Below are positions 1-6,465 of a stretch of 24,538 nucleotides of DNA, one piece after another. The notes below the pieces were generated by a model. That model made no database searches, had not been told where the DNA came from, and saw nothing but the letters and a program-made list of their open reading frames with translations. The DNA lies in the NCBI GenBank assembly GCA_020024465.1, contig JAHHTT010000035.1:1-24538 (forward strand), written 5' to 3'. Source of the DNA: Odoribacter sp. (GTDB lineage Bacteria > Bacteroidota > Bacteroidia > Bacteroidales > Marinifilaceae). The position numbers and the translations under genes were made by a program. Numbering within the stretch: the first letter of the stretch is position 1; each line of letters starts with the position of its first letter.

Positions 1-25
1 ATGTCCTAAGTCCACTGCTAAATAA

Positions 26-226
26 AGCAAGACTGTTTTGAGAAAAAAAGAAAAGCAGACAAAAGAACTGGAAAAACAAAGAGACAAATTTGACGAATCT
101 AACAGGAAACTTAAAACTCCAGACAAACGCAATTCTTTTTCCCAAACAGATAAGGATGCCTCTTCCATGCACATGAAAGAAAACGCGATGAGAAATTCTC
201 GGACCAAGTCCGAATACAACCTGTAG
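26..226 (+). pseudogene. IS1182-type transposase remnant
   Basis: An open stretch of about 65 codons ends in TAG at 224-226. Its first half is charged and helical (ELEKQRDKF). Its second half carries the pattern RNSFSQTDKDASSMHMKENAM followed by KSEYNL. This matches the conserved block of IS1182-family transposases (R-N-S-x-S-K-T-D-x-D-A-T-x-M-x-M-K-E-D, then K-P-x-Y-N-x-Q), which sits just before the catalytic core. The stop falls where the family has the Q after YN(L/V), and the sequence beyond it does not resemble the family. An in-frame stop at 23-25 cuts the upstream side. Only a fragment of the roughly 450-550 aa enzyme remains and no terminal inverted repeats are visible. It is a dead element fragment and may continue left of the window. 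Confidence 0.7.
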
Positions 227-279
227 GTAACTGACCTCCCCAACAATTTATTCGAGTATAAACAAATAAAAATCGCTAC

Positions 280-322
280 ATAGCATCTTCATATGAAAGA
301 TATGCTATATAGAAATATTTTT
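280..322 (+). terminator. Possible hairpin terminator
   Basis: ATAGCATCTT (280-289) pairs with AAG-(AT bulge)-ATGCTAT (297-308). A T-rich run follows at 315-322. It lies downstream of the transposase remnant and could be an old terminator. The stem is AT-rich and bulged, so this is weak. Confidence 0.25.
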
Positions 323-373
323 TTAAGAAGGGTGATTTGTATACAAGAGGAATATTTTCCTTTTCCTGTTAAA

Positions 374-676
374 TTATTCATTGTAATCCACAACGATCCG
401 ACTTTCACGCACTTTCTTACAATATTCACTCACAACCTGATGCAATGGATTGTTTTTATAGGAAATGAAAGCGTTTTTATCTTCAAAAGCAGAAACAAGA
501 ACAGCATCGTATGCTGATTCAGACTCATTAACATTTACCCCGACCTCCAAAGAAAGTATTTCAGGAATTTTCCCTACCAATTCCTCCAAACGCTCTTTCA
601 TCCAAAAAGCATTTTCTTTACGAGTCCGTCCTTCAGCCTCCGGCTTGAACTTCCACATGACAATATGTTTTAGCAT
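374..676 (-). CDS. Dabb-domain (stress-responsive A/B barrel) protein
   Basis: This is a 100-residue protein beginning MLKHIVMWKF. It ends with the conserved pattern H-Q-x-V-x-x-Y and a final VVDYNE strand typical of the Dabb family, small dimeric alpha/beta-barrel proteins. H4 in the first strand and the FED(K)xAFxxYxxNPLHQ stretch are the recognisable marks. The reading frame is open upstream to 709, but a TATATTTG -7 box lies inside that extension at 699-706, so ATG at 676 is preferred. That leaves a leader of about 18 nt. The length is normal for the family. Most bacterial Dabb proteins have no assigned reaction, so the role is unknown here. It appears to be transcribed alone, downstream of the tRNA-Cys terminator. 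Confidence 0.85.
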   Translation of the reverse strand: MLKHIVMWKFKPEAEGRTRKENAFWMKERLEELVGKIPEILSLEVGVNVNESESAYDAVLVSAFEDKNAFISYKNNPLHQVVSEYCKKVRESRIVVDYNE

Positions 677-698
677 AATTACAAAATTTATCTGATAG

Positions 699-706
699 CA
701 AATATA
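699..706 (-). promoter_or_regulatory. -7 box for the Dabb gene
   Basis: The minus strand reads TATATTTG, a match to the Bacteroidota -7 consensus TAnnTTTG. Transcription would start near 694, just before ATG 676, which supports that start over the longer frame. No clear TTTG -33 is seen; that region overlaps the tRNA-Cys terminator hairpin. Confidence 0.55.
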
Positions 707-738
707 CAAAAAAAACAGTCACTTAAAGTGACTGTTTT
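706..738 (-). terminator. Terminator of tRNA-Cys
   Basis: The perfect stem ACAGTCACT (715-723) / AGTGACTGT (727-735) has a 3-nt loop. It is flanked by an A-run (706-715), which is a U-tract for minus-strand transcription, and by TTTT (735-738) on the plus strand. It ends the tRNA-Cys transcript and can work in both directions. Confidence 0.75.
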
Positions 739-741
739 CTG

Positions 742-812
742 AGGTCGGTAGCAGAGTCGAACTGCTTTAGACGGTTTTGCAGACCGTTGCCTAACCCTTC
801 GGCCAACCGACC
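742..812 (-). tRNA. tRNA-Cys(GCA)
   Basis: The minus strand folds as a 71-nt tRNA. The acceptor stem is GGTCGGT/ACCGACC and the discriminator is U (742), as is usual for tRNA-Cys. The anticodon stem ACGGT/ACCGT encloses the loop CTGCAAA with anticodon GCA. The T arm is AGCAG-TTCGACT-CTGCT. The 3' CCA is not encoded. Confidence 0.95.
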
Positions 813-831
813 CTTCCGCTGAATTACGTCG

Positions 832-862
832 CAAAGATATTATCTTTTTATCAACTTCCAAA
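832..862 (-). promoter_or_regulatory. Promoter of tRNA-Cys
   Basis: The minus strand shows TTTG (859-862) and TATCTTTG (832-839) separated by 19 bp. This is a close match to the Bacteroidota primary sigma consensus (TTTG, then TAnnTTTG). It lies about 20 bp upstream of the tRNA 5' end. Confidence 0.8.
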
Positions 863-874
863 ATAATCTTGAAA

Positions 875-1228
875 TTATTTTTCCATAGTCACACTTGTGC
901 ACTTAATTTGCCCGCCCAAAGGCGGATTCATCTTTGAAATTTTCACCTTAGCATAAGTCAATTGCGGGAAAGAAGTATATAAAGCATCCAACATTCTCTT
1001 CCCGACATGTTCCAACAAATGCGAACGCTTCATCATTTCCTTAGCGATTACTTCGTAAGCAGTCTGATAGCTCAAAGCATCTGTTATATTATCCGACACA
1101 GCAGGACAATCACAATCATAATGCAAGCAGGCATATACAATAAACTTATTACCGACCATTTGTTCTGCTTCAAAACAACCATGGTAAGCAAAAAATTCCA
1201 TCCCTTCGATTTCTATAATTCCAGTCAT
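875..1228 (-). CDS. folB: Dihydroneopterin aldolase (FolB)
   Basis: FolB converts 7,8-dihydroneopterin to 6-hydroxymethyl-7,8-dihydropterin and glycolaldehyde in cytoplasmic folate synthesis. The 117-residue protein has the family pattern throughout. It has IEGMEFFAYHG near the N-terminus, EQMVGNKF with the pterin-binding Glu, DALSYQTAYEVI with the conserved Tyr, and the C-terminal VKISKMNPPLGG with the catalytic-region Lys. Length fits the usual 115-125 aa. A further in-frame ATG lies at 1240, but the homologous N-terminus begins at MTGIIEIEG, so 1228 is chosen. A TATCTTTG box at 1257-1264 gives it its own promoter. No other folate gene is adjacent. Confidence 0.93.
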   Translation of the reverse strand: MTGIIEIEGMEFFAYHGCFEAEQMVGNKFIVYACLHYDCDCPAVSDNITDALSYQTAYEVIAKEMMKRSHLLEHVGKRMLDALYTSFPQLTYAKVKISKMNPPLGGQIKCTSVTMEK

Positions 1229-1256
1229 AAAAGAAAACATTAAAAATTGACTGACA

Positions 1257-1264
1257 CAAAGATA
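1257..1264 (-). promoter_or_regulatory. -7 box for folB
   Basis: The minus strand reads TATCTTTG, matching TAnnTTTG, about 29 bp upstream of ATG 1228. It directly abuts the U-tract of the upstream small-RNA-like terminator (1264-1299). No good -33 TTTG is visible at the usual spacing. Confidence 0.55.
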
Positions 1265-1299
1265 AAATAAAAAATGAAAGGATCAGTTTCCCGACCCTT
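1264..1299 (-). terminator. Intrinsic terminator of the small-RNA unit
   Basis: The 7-bp stem AAGGGTC/GATCCTT contains one G-U pair and an 8-nt loop. A U-rich tract follows on the minus strand. The plus strand has no T-run after the hairpin, so it is directional. Confidence 0.65.
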
Positions 1300-1362
1300 A
1301 ATCATTTACTAACTACTAACCTAAACCATACAAACTTATGAAAAACAATCTTTTTTAAAGAC
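1264..1362 (-). ncRNA. Candidate small RNA upstream of folB
   Basis: A minus-strand -7 box TACCTTTG (1367-1374) implies a start near 1362. About 65 nt downstream comes an intrinsic terminator: AAGGGTC (1293-1299) pairs with GATCCTT (1278-1284) around the loop GGGAAACT, followed by CATTTTTTATTTT. The roughly 95-nt transcript has no convincing ORF. Near its 5' end TCTTT-AAA-AAAGA can fold into a small hairpin. An independent promoter and terminator with folB's own promoter immediately after suggest a stand-alone small RNA. A terminated folB leader is an alternative. I do not recognise a named family. Confidence 0.5.
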
Positions 1363-1366
1363 GGTG

Positions 1367-1400
1367 CAAAGGTAGTGACTTTTTTAATACATACAACAAA
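1367..1400 (-). promoter_or_regulatory. Promoter of the small-RNA unit
   Basis: The -7 box TACCTTTG lies at 1367-1374 on the minus strand. A TTTG -33 candidate at 1397-1400 gives 22-bp spacing, slightly long. The box matches the TAnnTTTG consensus seen before other genes in this window. Confidence 0.55.
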
Positions 1401-1528
1401 CAAATGATTAATTAATGTTAATTATTTATCTACACATAACATCTATTCATTAACCACCTATATATCTGCATAATAAACCAAAAGTAGAAAAAAATATTCA
1501 TATCATAGAATCGTTTTTTTCAAAAAAG

Positions 1529-1560
1529 TTTGGTAGATATAAAACAATCCTATACATTTG
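1529..1560 (+). promoter_or_regulatory. Promoter of tRNA-Val
   Basis: TTTG (1529-1532) and TACATTTG (1553-1560) are separated by 20 bp, close to the Bacteroidota consensus, and lie about 24 bp upstream of the tRNA. Confidence 0.8.
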
Positions 1561-1584
1561 CATCCGCAATCACTAAGATAGCAC

Positions 1585-1659
1585 GGGTTCTTAGCTCAGT
1601 TGGTTCAGAGCATCTGGTTTACACCCAGAGGGTCGGGGGTTCGAATCCCTCAGGACCCA
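1585..1659 (+). tRNA. tRNA-Val(UAC)
   Basis: A 75-nt cloverleaf. The acceptor is GGGTTCT/AGGACCC with one G-U pair and discriminator A. The D arm has TAGCTCAGTTGG. The anticodon stem TCTGG/CCAGA encloses TTTACAC, anticodon TAC. The T arm has GGTTCGAATCC. CCA is not encoded. Confidence 0.95.
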
Positions 1660-1660
1660 C

Positions 1661-1693
1661 AAAAAAGGAAGTCAATAATTGGCTTCCTTTTTT
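1661..1693 (+). terminator. Terminator of tRNA-Val
   Basis: GGAAGTC pairs with GGCTTCC (one G-U) around AATAATT. It is flanked by A6 on the left and a run of T on the right, so it probably works in both directions. It begins two bases after the tRNA. Confidence 0.8.
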
Positions 1694-1967
1694 AATCATG
1701 TACCCAAACGTCATACATTCCACCTATCCTCATCCACTTCTCCGCAACTTTTCAAACATCTCATTACACCATAGCCCCCATTCTCATACAATATACCCTT
1801 TTTCTTCCTCTCAAATATTCTTCAAATATATATCAGAGCATATATTTGTCATAATTTATACTGAAGAAATATTAAGTAATATAAGAGCATCAAAATGTAA
1901 AATCCGAAGATGGTATTTCTATGCTATAGTTTTTCTGCCTGTTAACTAAAAATATTTATTTTATTAC
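1694..1967 (+). other. AT-rich intergenic stretch, nothing recognised
   Basis: About 270 bases lie between the tRNA-Val terminator and the MBL gene. I see no RNA fold or repeat. An open frame crosses it but begins upstream and runs through the tRNA, and its translation has no protein-like character. Confidence 0.5.
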
Positions 1968-1975
1968 TAACTTTG
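1968..1975 (+). promoter_or_regulatory. -7 box for the MBL gene, abutting its ATG
   Basis: TAACTTTG matches TAnnTTTG and ends only 4 bp before the ATG at 1980. If it is used, the mRNA would be leaderless or nearly so. No -33 TTTG is seen at the normal distance. Confidence 0.45.
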
Positions 1976-1979
1976 TGAT

Positions 1980-2696
1980 ATGATACTGCAATACATTTAT
2001 CACAGCGGATTCGTCATTAAAGGCATGAACTTTGCTTTACTGATAGACTATTATATGGACACACCACAACGATATGTCCATGAACATTTTTTACACTTCC
2101 CCGGTAAATTATATATTTTCGCTTCACACGCACATCCCGACCATTTCAATCCTGAAATTCTCGAATGGCAAAATGAACGCCCGGATATACAATACATTCT
2201 TTCACATGACATCCGTCACAAAATACAACACAGCATGACGGATATTGTTTTTTTAAAAAAAGGAGAAACATGGCAAGATGAAAAACTGACGGTACGAGCT
2301 TTCGGTTCTACAGATATAGGTGTTTCTTTTTTGATTGACACCGAAGGAGAACGTATTTTCCACGCAGGAGACCTTAATAACTGGCATTGGGAAGAAGAAT
2401 CCACCCCGGCAGAAGTCCGTCAATCCGAGAATGACTGGCATCGAGAGCTCGATATTATTGCAAAAGCAACCGACTATATTGATCTTGCGATGTTTCCAAT
2501 AGACCCTCGGCTAGGCAAAGACTACATGAGAGGAGCCAAAGAATTTGTAAAAAGAATCCATGTCCACCGGTTTGTTCCCATGCATTGCTGGGATCAATAC
2601 GACAAAGCCAATGCCTTCCGTCCGTTCATCGAAGCGACCGGCGGTCAATTCATCAGCGTCTCAGAAAACGATAAGCCATATAAAACACAACAATAA
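1980..2696 (+). CDS. MBL-fold metallo-hydrolase
   Basis: A 238-residue cytoplasmic protein of the metallo-beta-lactamase fold, of the UlaG-like type. The metal-binding motif HxHxDH is intact as H50-A-H52-P-D54-H55. Further ligands are likely H128/D131 in IFHAGDLNNWHW and H202 in VPMHCWDQ. The start at 1980 is chosen because the first strand (MILQYIYHSGF, then LLIDYY) belongs to the fold; a later Met (residue 16) would delete it. The sequence does not fix the substrate, because the family includes lactonases, phosphodiesterases and many uncharacterised hydrolases. The VOC gene follows after 11 bp and is probably co-transcribed. Confidence 0.88.
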   Translation: MILQYIYHSGFVIKGMNFALLIDYYMDTPQRYVHEHFLHFPGKLYIFASHAHPDHFNPEILEWQNERPDIQYILSHDIRHKIQHSMTDIVFLKKGETWQDEKLTVRAFGSTDIGVSFLIDTEGERIFHAGDLNNWHWEEESTPAEVRQSENDWHRELDIIAKATDYIDLAMFPIDPRLGKDYMRGAKEFVKRIHVHRFVPMHCWDQYDKANAFRPFIEATGGQFISVSENDKPYKTQQ

Positions 2697-2707
2697 ACAC
2701 AAAAGAC

Positions 2708-3088
2708 ATGAATATCAAAGCAAAATTCGATCATTTTAATTTTAATGTTTTAAACTTGGAGAGAAGTATTCAGTTCTATGAACAAGCCCTTGGTTTAAAG
2801 GAGATCAAACGTAAAACAGCTGCTGACGGCTCATTCATCCTAGTATACATGGGAGAGGAAGAGACGGGCTTTACTTTAGAGCTAACCTGGCTACGCGACC
2901 GGACAGAACCATACGATTTAGGCGAAGAGGAATTTCATCTCTGCATGAGAGTTTCCGGCGACTATGATAAAATACGGGAATACCATCGCGGAATGGGGTG
3001 TATCTGCTATGAAAACAGCGATATGGGGTTATATTTTATCAACGATCCCGACGGATATTGGATAGAAATTTTACCCTTAAAGGGGTAA
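2708..3088 (+). CDS. VOC-family protein, glyoxalase I-like
   Basis: A 126-residue protein with two beta-alpha-beta-beta-beta modules of the vicinal oxygen chelate fold. It opens FDHFNFNVLNLERSIQFYEQ and closes with YFINDPDGYWIEILPLKG. The four glyoxalase I metal ligands are all in place: H9, E58, H77 and E120. Length is typical for a single-subunit lactoylglutathione-lyase-like protein. Whether it acts on methylglyoxal thiol adducts or on another substrate cannot be told from sequence. It lies 11 bp after the MBL hydrolase, a pairing reminiscent of glyoxalase I/II, although the MBL partner is not of the classical glyoxalase II type. Confidence 0.88.
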   Translation: MNIKAKFDHFNFNVLNLERSIQFYEQALGLKEIKRKTAADGSFILVYMGEEETGFTLELTWLRDRTEPYDLGEEEFHLCMRVSGDYDKIREYHRGMGCICYENSDMGLYFINDPDGYWIEILPLKG

Positions 3089-3409
3089 AATCATCCGACA
3101 CTCTTCACAAATATCCTTGATAAGCGCAAGCAGGGAGTTTCCATTTCCGGATATCTCACATCAATGTACCTTTTGTGGAACACCGATTCATCGTTCGGCA
3201 AAAAAGAAACTTGTCTTCTTTCAAAAGACTTTGGACCAAAGTCTCCAAGCCAATGGCATCCGAAATTCATAATGGTATTCTATATCGTATACAAATCACA
3301 AACCGTCACGGAATACTTCTTCATCAGCCTTACAAAAAACCTTACCGCTTCCGCCATTATCCAACAATCATAAAGCAGTAAAAATAGGGATAAAAAATGG
3401 AAAAATCAT
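3089..3409. other. Long intergenic region with unrecognised short ORFs
   Basis: About 320 bases carry no gene I can name. A palindrome TTTTACCC/GGGTAAAA (3069-3076/3083-3090) overlaps the VOC stop codon but has no T-run. On the minus strand a 59-codon frame starts with ATG (MNFGCHWLGDFGPKSF...) and ends at a TGA near 3093. A second in-frame stretch containing MAEAVRFF lies upstream of it behind a TAG stop. This could be a decayed gene or chance. Plus-strand frames of 68-69 codons overlap the same bases. None has a matching promoter. Confidence 0.3.
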
Positions 3410-3417
3410 TACCTTTG
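3410..3417 (+). promoter_or_regulatory. -7 box for the SDR gene
   Basis: TACCTTTG matches TAnnTTTG exactly. It lies within the upstream extension of the open frame (3397-3447), so it selects ATG 3448 as the start, with a leader of about 25 nt. Confidence 0.7.
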
Positions 3418-3447
3418 TATAGTCTCAAACCAATCAAAGCAATCGAA

Positions 3448-4185
3448 ATGAAGAAAAACACAACTCCATCCAAAAAGATCCTCATCATAGGAGCCACCTC
3501 TGGAATCGGACGGGCATTAGCCATAATGTACCTCGAAAAAAATCCCAGCAATCTGGTCGGCATTACAGGACGAAGGACAGAACGTCTCCAAGAGATATAT
3601 GCTTCACACCCTGATCAAATCGTATTCCGTACCATGGATGTATGTGCAAAAGAATGCACACAAATCATGGATGACCTTTTAAACGAAATGGGAGGTGCCG
3701 ACCTTATCATCTATTGTGCCGGAACGGGAAGACACAATGAAGGTCCTGAATTGCATCCGGAAACAGAGATGCCTGCCGTCTATACCAACGTGATCGGATT
3801 CACACAAATAATCATACATGCCTATAATTATTTCCGGCAACAAGGTGGGGGACATTTCGTCACAATTGCCTCTGTTGCAGGTGTACGCCCATTACGGCAT
3901 TCTCCGGCATACAGTGCTTCCAAGCGTTACAAAATACATTACACCTCAGCCTTGGCTGCCATGGCACACAAAAACAAAGAAAATATCCATTTTACAACAA
4001 TCAAACCGGGATTCATAGACACAGACCTTTTACACCAGAAGTATCCCCTTACTATCAGTTTGGAAAAAGGCAGTCGACTCATATACAATGCTATTGAAAA
4101 GAAAAAGCGTTGTGCAATTCTTCCTGGCAGGTGGAGATGGATTGTTGGACTATGGAAACTGATTCCTTTTTGGGAAAAATTTTAA
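3448..4185 (+). CDS. SDR-family NAD(P)-dependent oxidoreductase
   Basis: A 245-residue classical short-chain dehydrogenase. The nucleotide-binding glycine motif GATSGIG is at residues 15-21, the CAG turn at 90-92, the catalytic Ser at 142 (ASVAG), and YSASK with Y155 and K159. GFIDTD after beta-6 is also typical. The open frame reaches back to 3397, but the promoter box at 3410-3417 lies inside that extension, so ATG 3448 is used. The substrate is unknown. The gene ends by overlapping the convergent EFR1 gene by 4 bases, with interleaved stop codons and no terminator visible between them. It appears to be a single-gene unit. Confidence 0.87.
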   Translation: MKKNTTPSKKILIIGATSGIGRALAIMYLEKNPSNLVGITGRRTERLQEIYASHPDQIVFRTMDVCAKECTQIMDDLLNEMGGADLIIYCAGTGRHNEGPELHPETEMPAVYTNVIGFTQIIIHAYNYFRQQGGGHFVTIASVAGVRPLRHSPAYSASKRYKIHYTSALAAMAHKNKENIHFTTIKPGFIDTDLLHQKYPLTISLEKGSRLIYNAIEKKKRCAILPGRWRWIVGLWKLIPFWEKF

Positions 4186-5009
4186 AACAATTCAATAGAA
4201 GCAGCAGGAACTGTATAATGACTTTCAAGGAAGCGTATATGGCTTAAATAAGCTTCATCTGTAAACATTTTGGCATTCTTTGGACAAACATGAATACAGG
4301 CATTGCACTTGATGCAAATCCCTGTCACCTGCGAAGGTCGTTCCGAATCGATAGCCCCCATCGGACAAACGGCTACACAAAGTCCACATTCATCACAAAC
4401 ATCTGTAGTCATAGGTTTTGCCTTCAAAAAACGGACAGGCACACCATCTTCACCAAGCGGTTGATAATATCCACCATAATCAGGAGCACCCTGTCCTTTG
4501 ATATTCAATGGCAAAATCACTTCATGATTGAAATTCTTCACCCTTTCAGCAACCATCCCTGCAAAGCCGGTAGCCACCGACAAATCTTTGGCATCGGGAC
4601 GTCCCGCAGCCAATGTGCATGCAAATGAATGCTGCCCGACAAAAGCAGCCCCTCCAACCGGAAGGAAGCCCTTGTTTGTCAACAAATCGTGCAACTCTAC
4701 CAAGGCATTGCCATACGAACGGTTGCCAAACATCACCACCGGTAGCACCAAAGCATGGTCGGCATGCCACGATTCCAAATATTTCAACAGCAAATTCGGC
4801 AAACGTCCGGCGTATACTGGTAATCCTACCACCCATAACTCACCACTTCTCCCTGACATCGGTACAGTTCTTCCTTCAGGAAGCGTGAAATCACGCTCAA
4901 CATATTCCGCCTCCAAGAGGGCAGCCAACGCATTGGCCAAACAAGAAACCAGCCGACGCGTTGTATGTGTCGGACTGAAATAAGCGGCATAAATTCTCTC
5001 AATTTCCAT
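4182..5009 (-). CDS. EFR1-type flavodoxin/ferredoxin protein
   Basis: A 275-residue electron-transfer protein. The N-terminal flavodoxin-like domain (about 1-165) has the FMN phosphate-loop region FSPTHTTRRL at 11-20 and GLPVYAGRLP at 62-71. The C-terminal ferredoxin domain carries two [4Fe-4S] motifs: C205-x2-C208-x2-C211-x3-C215 and C232-x2-C235-x2-C238-x3-C242. This order is that of the EFR1 family common in anaerobes, in which FMN and clusters pass low-potential electrons to a partner not identified here. It starts 9 bp after the alkaline phosphatase stop and is probably co-transcribed. Its stop overlaps that of the SDR gene. Confidence 0.9.
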   Translation of the reverse strand: MEIERIYAAYFSPTHTTRRLVSCLANALAALLEAEYVERDFTLPEGRTVPMSGRSGELWVVGLPVYAGRLPNLLLKYLESWHADHALVLPVVMFGNRSYGNALVELHDLLTNKGFLPVGGAAFVGQHSFACTLAAGRPDAKDLSVATGFAGMVAERVKNFNHEVILPLNIKGQGAPDYGGYYQPLGEDGVPVRFLKAKPMTTDVCDECGLCVAVCPMGAIDSERPSQVTGICIKCNACIHVCPKNAKMFTDEAYLSHIRFLESHYTVPAASIELF

Positions 5010-5018
5010 CCTTAAAAA

Positions 5019-6437
5019 CTATCTGTTTCCTTTCATTGCTTTTTCTATACGTTGCGGGATATCGGTATTATCCAACTTACCGCTAAAGTTTCCAGCACCG
5101 GCACCAATTGCATAAACCGGCACATATCCTGCAGAATGTCCTCCACTGGTCCATCCCACCATCGCCATATCATTCAATATTTTGACCGCTTTTACAACAA
5201 TCGGTTCACAGGATGCATACAGACTTTCCTCCATTTTCACCCTACCGCCCCGGAAAGTCTCTTTATAAACATCTTTCAATACCTTTTCCTGCTGTTCGCT
5301 TAACATGACAGAATTCCAGAAGCCAAGATTTCTTTTTAAAAGTTCCTGAATGTCTTTCCATGCCACTTTATTGTCTTTTTCTTTGCGCAACAACTTCACC
5401 TGTCCTGTAATATTCTCTATAGAAGCTTTCTGATACTGCAACACTGCAAGATTCAATTCATACCGTCCTCTACCCAATACGATTCCCCCTGTTTCATGAT
5501 CGGCAGTTATCACAATCAAAGTCTCTTCAGAATGTTTTCTATAAAAATCAAGTGCTTTCTGAACCGCCTTTTCAAAATCCATCACTTCATGAAACATTGT
5601 AGCCGCATCATTGACATGGCAAGCAAAATCAATCTTTCCCCCTTCGACCATCAGAAAAAAGCCGTTGTCTGCCTCTTTTTCAAGAAAACGGATAGCATTT
5701 TCAGTAATTTGTTCCAAAGTCAGATCTCCGGACTTCCGGTCAATTGCATAGGGTAACGATTTTGCTTCACCGTTTTTCTGCATAAAAACCACTTTAGAAG
5801 CTGACACCGGTAATGCCAAGAATTCCTCCATACCTTTCGCAACAACGTATCCGGAATCTTTCAGCAAATCTGGAATAGCAACCTGCCCTTTTTTCCCATT
5901 CGGCTGCAGGAAACCGGAACCGGCATAAAAATCGAAACCGGTCTTAGGGAGATCTGCAGCTATCTCATAATACATCTTACGGCTTGGCTGGTGAGCATAA
6001 AAAACCGCCGGAGTTGCATGATCAATACTCACATTGGTCGTTATTCCTACCTTTTTCCCCATCTTTTTCGCCTTTACAGCAATACTATAAAGCGGTTCCT
6101 GCTTCAAACTGTCCATACCGATAGTCCCATTTTTTGTCTTTACTCCTGCAGCCAAAGCTGTTCCTGCAGCAGCCGAACAAGTGACAGAATTATATTTCGA
6201 ATAAGTCGAAGCCATAGTCACTACCGGGAATCGAGTGAAATTCAAAGACTTTATTCCAATCCGTCCTTCCAGCTCCGCAAGAAACATTTCTGTGCCATTC
6301 ACCTGATTCACTCCCATCCCGTCTCCGATAAAATAAAACACATATTTTGCAGGCTTATCTTTTTTTACCTGTTGACACTGAGGCAACAAGAATATTAAAA
6401 TACCTACCGCAAACCATCCGGAAACAAATTTTCTCAT
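5019..6437 (-). CDS. Alkaline phosphatase, PhoA family
   Basis: A 472-residue exported phosphomonoesterase. An N-terminal hydrophobic segment (about 5-20) ends in LLPQC, which is a poor lipobox, so export with either signal peptidase is possible. Alkaline phosphatase landmarks are present: GDGMG with D39; the nucleophile S88 in VTCSAAAGTALAAG; SIDH (D139, H140); VEGGKID with E265; TADHETGG with D313 and H314; and SGGHSAG with H434. The residue before the nucleophile is Cys87, where E. coli has Asp (D-S-A). The family releases phosphate from monoesters in the periplasm or at the surface. It has its own promoter and probably co-expresses the EFR1 gene. Confidence 0.9.
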   Translation of the reverse strand: MRKFVSGWFAVGILIFLLPQCQQVKKDKPAKYVFYFIGDGMGVNQVNGTEMFLAELEGRIGIKSLNFTRFPVVTMASTYSKYNSVTCSAAAGTALAAGVKTKNGTIGMDSLKQEPLYSIAVKAKKMGKKVGITTNVSIDHATPAVFYAHQPSRKMYYEIAADLPKTGFDFYAGSGFLQPNGKKGQVAIPDLLKDSGYVVAKGMEEFLALPVSASKVVFMQKNGEAKSLPYAIDRKSGDLTLEQITENAIRFLEKEADNGFFLMVEGGKIDFACHVNDAATMFHEVMDFEKAVQKALDFYRKHSEETLIVITADHETGGIVLGRGRYELNLAVLQYQKASIENITGQVKLLRKEKDNKVAWKDIQELLKRNLGFWNSVMLSEQQEKVLKDVYKETFRGGRVKMEESLYASCEPIVVKAVKILNDMAMVGWTSGGHSAGYVPVYAIGAGAGNFSGKLDNTDIPQRIEKAMKGNR

Positions 6438-6457
6438 AATATTTCAAATTAACGTTA

Positions 6458-6465
6458 CAAAGATA
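6458..6465 (-). promoter_or_regulatory. -7 box for the alkaline phosphatase gene
   Basis: The minus strand reads TATCTTTG, matching TAnnTTTG, 20 bp upstream of the start codon. No convincing -33 or Pho-box-like repeat is visible. Confidence 0.6.

Noticed and set aside
1530..1949. 139-codon plus-strand frame
   Set aside because: It runs through the complete tRNA-Val gene and its terminator; the remainder has no protein-like pattern.
3069..3090. Palindrome at the VOC stop codon as a terminator
   Set aside because: The TTTTACCC/GGGTAAAA stem is AT-rich and no T-run follows, so termination cannot be supported.
3164..3381. Plus-strand frames of 68-69 codons in the gap before the SDR gene
   Set aside because: They overlap each other and a minus-strand frame, have no -7 box, and match no family I recognise.
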